In this document: in pieces, positions 55,940 through 64,000 of the stretch
Layout: every line of letters starts with the position of its first letter
How positions within the stretch are numbered: position 1 is the stretch's first letter
From: Annona cherimola
Lineage: Eukaryota; Streptophyta; Magnoliopsida; Magnoliales; Annonaceae
Length of the DNA stretch: 64,000 nucleotides
Direction of reading: 5' to 3'
Assembly (NCBI GenBank): GCA_030490835.1
Contig: CM059975.1
Coordinates: 50,025,174 to 50,089,173 of the forward strand
Notes under the pieces: generated by a model
What the model saw: only the letters and a program-made list of their open reading frames with translations
The model's database searches: none
Told to the model about the DNA's origin: nothing
Made by a program: the position numbers and the translations under genes

Positions 55940-57330
55940 TTGCTAAAAATAATAAAGCTAAAATGAGTACGATTTGGTCGAACTTGATTTTAACAAGGTA
56001 TAAGGTTAAATGAAATATAAGGGAGTACTTGTCTCATCTTACTTTGAAACTAAAGGCACTAAGGTTAAAGCGAATTTGCTTGTGCATTTAGTTTTGATTT
56101 TCTTAACACAATTTGGGTAGTTTATAGTTAATTATGACTGACAAAAGGATAAACAATTTCTTAATGTGCTCATTTTTATTGTGTGCAAAAGGAGAATAGG
56201 TTGAAGTAAGAAAAGACTAAAAGTACTCACTTGACAAGTACCTATAAGGACATGAAAAATGATAAGAAAATTGCGGGTAGTCCAACACAAAAGAAACTAA
56301 ATAAGAAATTTGGCTATTACTTTTGATAGGCTTTTAGACACATGGAGGAGAATTGTACCAATAAAGGTACATTTTCACTTTGGTTTGTTCAATGATTAAT
56401 TTAGCCTTGGCCGCAAGACACATTTTTATGAATAAATTTCGTATTGCTATTCTTGTAAGGGTGTCTATGCGAGGTTTCTTAAGTTGCCAAAAGGCCAAAT
56501 GATGATGAAAGATTCATTAATGGAGGCGATAGCAAATGAGATATTATTGAGGCTATATGGACATTTAAGTTATTATAATTAAAAACTCAATTTTAATTGA
56601 ATTCAAAAAAGACATATGGTACCATCGTTTTAATGGAATTTGGTTTCTCTTTCTTTATTGAATAAATATGGTCATTCTTATTCATTTGGAAATAATTAAT
56701 TTAGTCTTTTTTTAAATTTGAATATTATTAAATATGTTGAACAATTTCAGGATAGAAATCCTATGATCCCACATTCAATTTTTTAAGGAAAAAATATCGA
56801 TTATTTTAGGATATTGAGCTTGAGGGGGAGATAAAGTTAGAGACTATGTCTTTAAAGAGAAACCTATGAGACATCGTTGATAAACAGGTTATTCTTAATG
56901 ATCAAACTCAACACCACCAAGAATGGATACCATTGAAAAGATCTACTAGAGAATGGATCCCATTGAAGAAATCCACTAGAGAAAGGAGAATATGGTTTCT
57001 TATGGTTACATCAGATTTCTCCAATACATCAGGATGACATTGGATTGGTGGAAGGTGATTCTATCAAGCAATGCAAAGTAAAAACTCTCAAAAGTAAATT
57101 GGTGCCATAAATATGTGATTAAGTTCGTGAAAGATAATGATGATTTGGTAGCTTATTTCATTACCTGAAGGTATAAAGCTGATTGGTTATAAATGGATAT
57201 TTAAAACCAAGAAGAAGGGTAAAGTGGAAAAGCATACGGTTTGTCTTGTTGCAATGAACTTTACTAAAAAAGAAGGCATATATTACAAAGAAACTCTCTC
57301 CAGTTTTATTGAAAGTTTCTTTCAAGATAA
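55940..57330 (+). pseudogene. Copia gag-pol remnant (Tnt1-like)
   Basis: Heavily decayed plus-strand text follows the order of a Tnt1-like polyprotein. Gag has NIREYLSHLTLKLKALRLK, the zinc-knuckle part has HMEENCTNK, and the protease-adjacent text is VSMRGFLSCQKAK. A region before RT has RSTRE-type text, and the RT start is LPEGIKLIGYKWIFKTKKK then EGIYYKETL. It may belong to the same element as the LTR at 52716. It ends where the gypsy LTR begins at 57356. Confidence 0.75.
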
Positions 57331-57355
57331 ATGACTTTATGACGAGCTGCGTATA

Positions 57356-58917
57356 TGTCAATTAGAATACTCGCTATTTACGCAAGTATACGTGCCATGT
57401 CAAGTAATAAAGAGTGAGTAGAGTATCGTTCCCATGAGAAATTGTTAACCGAATTATTAATTAGTTAAACTGCTTTCGATGGAAGGAAAATTTTGGATTT
57501 GTGATTTAACTAAACTAACGATTGCAATGAGAAATTAGAGTGAAGGTTCGAGACTACTGGATACTTTAAACGGGTTTTCTGATTAGGGATGACAGATGGA
57601 TAGCTTGGAATCCTTGAATCTAAACTATATTGCTTTGGTTCTTTCTAATTGGATTGCATATGGATTTACTAGCCCAAGTTCATATATCTTTACATATGTC
57701 TTCCAACATTATATAAAGCTAATTATACCCTATTTAATCGTTATGTTCTCATGTCATTAAATAAAGTGAAATTGATAAGTTCATAACTTGTATAATGACT
57801 ACACAGGGTTTAACAGTATATTCCTATCCGTTAAACAACTCTCCTTACATAAAGGTAGAAACCTATGCCTTGCACATGGATCCAGTAGAGATTTTCCTCT
57901 TCCAAGGATAAATCAAGCAATTAAATCATCTTACAAGGTAGCTAATCTTGTAAAAAGCATTCAATCCACACATGCAAAGGTAAATCATACACAATCATAT
58001 ATAAAATTAACTATTCATTCATGAATATTTTAAGAACTAAGAAACAATATAGTTTAGAATTCAAATCATCATAACTATCCATCTAATGGAGGTTTAGTTC
58101 AAAGATATGATCTTAACATCCAGTACATCCATATAAAAAGTATCCATAAAGGTAGAGAAAGAAAATTGGAAAGAATAAGAGAAAACTGTTTTTCGGCAGT
58201 TTCCACCAACAGGGCTTGAATCCTCTCTTCAATCCGAGCTTTAATCTTGATTTTCTCTTTCTCTTGCACTTTTGTTCGTACTCTAGCTCTCTTCTCTCCT
58301 CCCTCGCGCGCGAACCCCTAGGGACTATATATAGAGTACCTTTTTTGCGCAGCTTACGCACTGAAATATTCGCGTACGAATGCGTATTTGCGCCTAGGCA
58401 CCAACTCCCTTTGTGCTGAGCAACTTGGACACATTCTGCAAAACCCTAAAAATTCATGCACTGGCACCTAGGCGCCAACTCCCTGGAGTATTGCCTGACT
58501 TGTGGCTTCAACATCGTCTGAACTTGGGTTGCATATAGATGAAGTGGCGCCTAGGCGCCAACTCTCTGGAAGCCATGCTGTCAGCTGTGTGTGCTGGAAA
58601 TGACCTAGGCATGTAGGGTGGCACCTGGGCACCAATGGTTGGCGCCTAGGCTCCATCAATCTGCCTCTGGTTGTCTCAGCTTGCATTCAACTCGTCCTCT
58701 TTGCCTTCACACGTCCCGTCCTTCCTGCAAAGATGGAAAACTAAGTAAATGAACTAAAACTGTTTAAATAATGCTAAAAATGCCTAAAAACTAAATAATG
58801 CTCCTAAAATGCAAAACGAGTGAAAATTAAGCTAAATGGATGCAAACTAAGCCTAATCTCTCGAACTAATGCACAAATCAAGTCTGAAATGGGCCATGAT
58901 AAATACGAGTTATCACA
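57356..58917 (-). repeat. 3' LTR of the gypsy element, 1,562 bp
   Basis: It begins TGTGATAACTCG after the polypurine tract and ends TTGACA. It carries several GGCGCCTAGGCGCC-type palindromes between about 58388 and 58660. It is inserted in the copia RT remnant. Confidence 0.75.
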
Positions 58918-58930
58918 CCCCCAAACTTAA
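58918..58930 (-). other. Polypurine tract
   Basis: TTAAGTTTGGGGG on the minus strand, directly before the LTR start, is the expected second-strand priming tract. Confidence 0.75.
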
Positions 58931-60092
58931 ATGTTGCTAGTCCTCGAGCAACACATGCAACCCTAATGAATAAATGAATGAATGAATCAATGAATCAATG
59001 AATCAATAAATGCATGCAGACTCTGTCAACTCTATTTGCTTCCTGTTATGCTTTGATCAATTGACTTATCCATTTCACAAGGTCGAGATTAGTTCAACTT
59101 GAAAAATCCTTCATTATAAAAATAAGGCATGCGTTTTCTTTCTCAAACCAAGTTACCCGTGAATGCTAAGATTCCATAATGCACATTTATAATTCAACAC
59201 CTTTATCTTCCATTCGATCAGAAAACTGGTTAGAAAATTAATGAACACAAGCCAACCAAGGATTAAGCTGAATACACAGATCACAGCAAATGAAATCAAG
59301 TCACTGGATTCAATTTCTAACACTACACATTCTTTTTCCCCCCAAACTTATTGCAAAAATTCTTATCACCATATTTCAGGATATCTGGAGATCTGTTTTT
59401 TTTCATTTTCATTTTTTTGTGCTCCCTCACCATATTTTAGGGTATCTAGGGAGAATTTTTATTTTAAAGCATTATTACTGTGATTTGTCTTTGCTCTTTT
59501 ACGCGAACCTTGTCATTTGTCGATGCCAAGTCCCGGTTACTCAGCTTAGGTCAACCACCCCCTTTTATTTTCTAATGCCTTATTAGGGGTACTGAACATG
59601 TTTGAGTAATTCCTGTGAAATAATACCATTTCTAAACCCGTTAAAGTACTTGGTCAGCACATATTTAGTTCAGTTTTCATCATCTCGGTCTGAAAGATAT
59701 GCTTGTGATTGAATTAGAACAGTGTATTATAACATTCCTTTTAATTCTTTCACATGTTAATTTCAACCTGTTTGTACACTTGATTTTTAATCTGAATAGC
59801 CCATTCTTTCATGAATTCAATTTCAAGTCAACATTAATCACAACCTTGCACATTTTCACAATAAGATGGATTAAAACAAAGACAACTAGCTGGAATTGAC
59901 ATACATGCAACATAAAATAAAGCATGAAAAAGTAAAATGAAAAACTAACTTATGGTAGAGAATTATACACCCCCCAAACTTGAGAGATGCATTGTCCTCA
60001 ATGCATAATCCTAAAAGGAACTAATAATGAAAATACAATGAAAAGAAAAAATAAAATAAAAGAAAAATGACAAGAAAGGACTAGGACTCCCC

Positions 60093-61189
60093 TCATGAAT
60101 CGGACTCCATAGAGTCCTCGTCGTCGGCCTGGGGCTGAGATGGCTGCCCGAAGCAGGCTCGGACCTCTGGTGGCGTCAGTGGAAAAGGCGGGAGGGTGTT
60201 AATGTTGATATGGCAGTCCTCAGCTATCCGCCGTAGGTAGGCCTCCATCGCCCGGTCATGCTGCCGTTGGTACCTGGCTTGGGCGGCAACCAGATTCTCC
60301 AAGTTTGTTAGCCGCTCAGCTGTGGATAGCGGCTGCGAGGATGGACCCGCTGCAGGTGGAGCCAGTCTGGGGTGCGTGGTGGCGGTGCGGATCCGTGGCT
60401 GGGTGCGGTAGGAGAGGTCGTCAATGATGTCCTGACAATTCAGGACCTCCTCCGTCGGCTCCCATCTGACGTCGACCCGCTTGCAGATCCCGGTGATGAG
60501 GGATGGGAAGTAGTAGCTGCCCTGGGGTGCGGTCGCGCAGGCACAGATCTGCTGGTAGATAAGGCAGCCCACATTGATCGTTATGCCACTGTAGATGGCA
60601 TGGAGTAGTAGCGCTCTGTCCATCGTCACTTCACTGACGTGGGTCGACGGCATCATCCGGGCTGAAATAAAATGAAAAACATCCGCCCATCGTACATCAT
60701 CTCACTGCGCTTGAATGATGTGAGTTGGCCTCCCGTTGACTTCCATGTCGGAGGCCGTTGGCAGATACGCTCGGTGATAGAGTTGACATCTCGACCTTCT
60801 CCCTCCAAAAACTCCTCATACTAGTCTGGATAGTCAAAAGAGCCCAATCCGTAATAGGAGTTGATCGCTTCAGCATGAAATGGGACGATCTTGCCCCGGA
60901 CCTTCACCCTGCCTTGCTCATGTTCTACGACATTAGCGTAGAACTCTTTGACCACTGGCACTATTGCAGACTCAGGCTGTGCGAGGAATTTCTGCCAACC
61001 TCAAGCATTCATTGCGTTGATAAAGTTGTCGAAGAAAGAGATAATTTTTATTCCCCAATCAAGAATTAGGTGCCGCTTCTGAAGCGAGTCTGTGTACTGC
61101 TTGAACGCCTGGGCGGACACGAATCGGTTTGCGTCAAAGTCGACAGGCTCCTGAACTTTCTTTCTCTTAGCAGATGATGATGAAGCCAT
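60093..61189 (-). pseudogene. Accessory ORF: putative plant transposon protein / env-like ORF
   Basis: One reading frame runs about 365 codons from an ATG at 61189 to a TGA at 60093 and is interrupted only by two stops, TGA at 61003-61001 and TAG at 60820-60818. Readable hallmarks are a basic Ser/Lys-rich start, FVSAQAFKQY, VVKEFYANV, VRGK, AINSYYG, ALLLHAIYSGITINVG and FPSLITGICK. The C-terminus is acidic, after a predicted helical segment (TAERLTNLENLVAAQARYQR). The pattern fits the Pfam family called putative plant transposon protein, seen as an extra ORF downstream of pol in Athila/Calypso-type elements, where it has been called env-like. I see no signal peptide or obvious transmembrane span in it. 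Its function is unknown. Confidence 0.75.
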
Positions 61190-62174
61190 TTTGTCTCCAA
61201 GCAGTCTCAAACGGCCTTTGCAAACCAATTTCCAACACAACCAAGCAATATAACAAGCCAATACTCAACAAGCCAAGCTCCAAAAATGCACCACAAGCAA
61301 TCAACAGGTTAGCCTCCACAAGCCAATCACCAAGCTCAAACAAGCACCAACCCAAATGTAAACCAATCCACCCAATGCCAAACAATCCAACCAGGCTACT
61401 CAAACACCAACTAATGCCAAACAATCCTCCCAAAACAGTCTTCAATCCGCAGTCCAATCAACAAATCCAATCAAACTTCCACCAAAACATTCACCAAGCA
61501 ACCTAAGGTAAAAAGAATAACTCAAAGTTGGAGAAGTTGTTACCCACAGAAGGCTCCACCTGAAGATTTGAACTGTGTTGTCTCTGCGCTGGCGCCGAGG
61601 CGCGGGGGGTAGCGGCGTCTAGGCGCTGATCTGCTGACACTCGTTCCCGGCGCTGGGGCGAATAAAATGATAATGGAATGGCTCAAAATGGAGCCCAAAT
61701 CAAAGAGGAAATGTTAGGAAAGCTAGAATAGGTGTGGGGATTAGGATTTAGTGATGAAAAACTAAAATTTAGGATGGATTTGAATGGATCTAATCAAAGG
61801 GGAAAAGGGAAACGAAATGGGAAACATAATAGATGGAATGGGAGGATGATTGCTTGATAAAATGGGGTTGGATTTGAGTTGAAATGGCTTGAAATCAAGT
61901 GGAGAATGGTTGGAAATGAAGAAAGGGGAAGAAAAGTCGGCGCCGGGGCTTGGGTTAGGGTTTAGAACCCTAACAAGAGACTTATAAGGCCGTACGGGTC
62001 GCGGTGTCCATGACCCGCCGCCTGGGCGCCCAGTTTTTTTTTTTGAAAATAAAAATAAAAATAAAAATTCAAAAACAAAACAAATACAAAATTTCAAATC
62101 AAATTGAAACTAAGCAATGGGTTGCCTCCCATGCAGCGCTAAGCTTAACGTCCTCAGCCCGACGTTCCTTCTAT

Positions 62175-64000
62175 TCAGTCCGTTTTCAATTTCACCACCT
62201 CGAACTCCCAGCCATTCGGAATGCATTCTGGAAGTTCATATCTTATCTTAGCCCATCGGTCCATAAAGTCATGCCAGATTTGTCCTTCCTGCAGATGAGG
62301 TAGGGGTCTTCGGATATGAAAACATCCAGCTTTATCAATTATAACCTCCTCTATTTCATTTTTGGCTTTAATTTCGCTGTCCTGGCCTTCCACCAGTTCG
62401 GTCAATCGTTCGAACCCAACATAACCAACAAGTCGATCTTTAACATAGGCAGATAAGTTGCGGTCCCCAGTTGTAATCTCCTCTTGGTCCTTTTTAATAC
62501 CAGACTGGGGAAGCTTTTGAACCTTTGAATTGCCCATATCAATCCTTAAACAATCATCTGGATCAGTTGGGCTCTGTATAGACTTGAGCACATTGAAAGT
62601 AGCCTTTTCATTTTGCACCTGCATGGTTAATTCTCCGGCTCGTACATTGATTATTGCGTTGCCCGTTGCAAGGAAAGGTTGACCTAGAATGATTGACACA
62701 TCTCGATCTTCTTCATAATCCAGGATAATAAAATCTGCAGGAAAAATGAACTTGTCTACCTTGACAAGAACATCCTCAATAATGCCTTTTGGATTCATGA
62801 TGGATCGGTCTGCCAGTTGCAGTGTCACTGTGGTAGGGCTTCTCCTAAGTCTAATTTTCTGAAAATGGACTTAGGCGTGAGATTAATGCTGGCTCCCAAG
62901 TCGCATAAGGCTCTCCCGAAGTACTGGTCTCCAATCGTGCATGAAATGGTGAAACTTCCTAGGTCCTTGAGTTTAGGAGGTAGCTTCCTCTGCACCCTTG
63001 CACTAGTTTCCTCTGTTAATGCTACCGTCTTGAATTCTGTCAACCGCCTTTTCTTTGATAGCACGTTTTTCATGAATTTGGCGTAGCTCGGCATCTGTTC
63101 CAAGGCTTCAACAAGAGGTATATTGATGTGTAGCTGCTTCAATACCTCAAGAAATTTCTTGAACTGGCCCTCCTTTTTAGGCTTTTCGAATCGCTGAGGA
63201 AATGGAGGAGGCGACCTTGGATTCGTGGCGATTTCAGTATCCGGTTACGTCTGGGTTGCCACTGGTTCTTTTGGCTCCTGCGACTGCTGAATCAGAGGAT
63301 TAGTGGGTTCAGTCACCGATTCTGGTGGAGTTGCATCGGGTAACTGCTTTCCACTACGCAATGTGACTGCTTAGACCTGTTCTTTGCCTTTTCCCTTCGG
63401 GTTTTGCTCGGTGTCGCTCGTCAATGATCCTTGAGGTTGGTTGTTCAGAGCTGAGGCCAGTTGGCCTATCTAAGCTTCCAAGTTCCTATTCGTCGTGATT
63501 TGGGATTGCATAAACTGCATGAAGAGATTTTTCAGATCCGATTTCTTCTTTTCTCGCGGCGGTAGATTGAACTGCATTGGTCTTGCAGGTTGTTGCTGCG
63601 GTGGTTGCTGTGAGAATCCCGGTGGCTGATTCGGCCTCGTCTGGTTATTCCATGAGAAATTTGGATGATTTCTCCAACCTGGGTTGTAGTTGTTTCCATA
63701 CTGATTTGCTGGGTTTTTCTGAAAATTTTCCACATAATTAATGGACTCCGAGTTGGAGGCACATTCATCACTGGGATGGCCGAATTCGCCACACCACGTG
63801 CAAATGTTTGCTGCCGTCTACTGCTGTGGTGTAGACTCCCCTAATGCATTAACGTTGGCTGGCCTGGACAAGTTATGGATTTGTCGAGATAAAGATTCGA
63901 TGTGGGCCTTTATCGATGAAACCACGTCCAGTTGGAGTAGACCACCACCTCGACTCCTGTTAGATGGTAGTTGATAAGTATTGGCCGCCATGTTTTTGAG
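62175..64000 (-). pseudogene. Gypsy gag-protease (Athila-like), partial, with stops
   Basis: In protein order: a zinc knuckle CTWCGEFGHPSDEC (C-x2-C-x4-H-x4-C, near 63805-63764), the Asn/Pro/Gln-rich NYNPGWRNHPNFSWNN segment, then PLVEALEQMPSYAKFMK. The aspartic protease follows with LPPKLKDLGSFTI, ALCDLGASINL and IILGQPFLATG, then a C-terminal tail of about 120 residues ending in TGA at 62175. In-frame stops occur before the knuckle, after the gag linker and twice before the protease. The last 217 codons are clean. The tail does not resemble reverse transcriptase. Confidence 0.85.

Larger units (their letters stand above)
57356..64000 (-). mobile_element. Athila-like Ty3-gypsy element without pol (runs off window)
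   Basis: The minus-strand 3' LTR (58917-57356, TGTGATAACTCG...TTGACA) is preceded by a polypurine tract, TTAAGTTTGGGGG (58930-58918). The LTR contains the widespread plant motif AGTAGAGTATCGTTCCCA. Upstream, in element order, are gag (from beyond 64000), protease to 62175, a conserved AGCGCTGCATGGGAGGCAAC tract at about 62110-62140, and an accessory ORF at 61189-60093. No reverse transcriptase, RNase H or integrase text was found. The 5' LTR lies outside the window. Confidence 0.85.

Noticed and set aside
60372..60608. 78-codon plus-strand frame
   Set aside because: It is the antisense shadow of the accessory ORF at 60093-61189.
1..64000. CRISPR arrays, bacterial operons, rRNA or tRNA genes
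   Set aside because: Gene structure and repeats are those of a plant nucleus. No direct-repeat/spacer pattern was seen, and the only tRNA-like sequence is the SINE promoter.

Overview
This 64 kb window is nuclear DNA from a flowering plant. It is AT-rich and repeat-dominated, with GT-AG introns of 0.1-6.6 kb, many foldback MITEs, Ty1-copia and Ty3-gypsy remnants, a tRNA-derived SINE, and tRNA-Met primer-binding sites (TGGTATCAGAGC type). Nothing fixes the family. The protein matches and LTR styles are general to angiosperms.

Only one intact host gene was found: a minus-strand BIG BROTHER (BB/EOD1) RING-H2 E3 ubiquitin ligase. It has seven coding exons spread over 3136-17336, plus a 5' UTR exon near 18451-18632 and a TATA motif at 18661-18667. 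The spliced frame is clean from start to stop and gives 248 residues. It includes a 35-bp microexon. Its introns hold several transposons. The most striking is a Pack-MULE (11900-13887, ~207-bp TIRs, 9-bp target duplication) that carries a decayed PIP5K MORN-repeat exon in antisense to BB.

Upstream of BB, 18.8-31 kb is accessory DNA. It holds a MITE about 220 bp from the BB promoter and a three-unit ~350-bp repeat array whose units abut microsatellites. A solo LTR (20259-21923) with many GTCGAC dyads is inserted in that array. Next come a TIR element and a probable hAT-type element (23055-25511) enclosing a first exon of an MRS2/MGT magnesium transporter, then more MITEs and a full-length SINE (29934-30190).

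From 31 to 45 kb there are nested elements: a copia element at 31123-34019 inside a MITE, a second MITE pair nested at 35.2-35.8 kb, and a 406-bp Mutator-type MITE at 40237-40642. Long AT-rich stretches in this part are unassigned.

From 46 to 64 kb there is a nest of LTR retrotransposons. It holds two related copia gag-LTR pieces broken up by another LTR family, and a gypsy LTR with PBS and gag fragment. A plus-strand copia remnant follows (LTR 52716-53158, pol remnant to ~57330). It is cut by a large minus-strand gypsy (Athila-like) element that starts at 57356 and runs off the window. That last element has gag-protease and an additional ORF of the putative-plant-transposon-protein/env-like type, but no reverse transcriptase or integrase.

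All calls come from reading the sequence by eye. Family assignments are by remembered motifs, not by database search.
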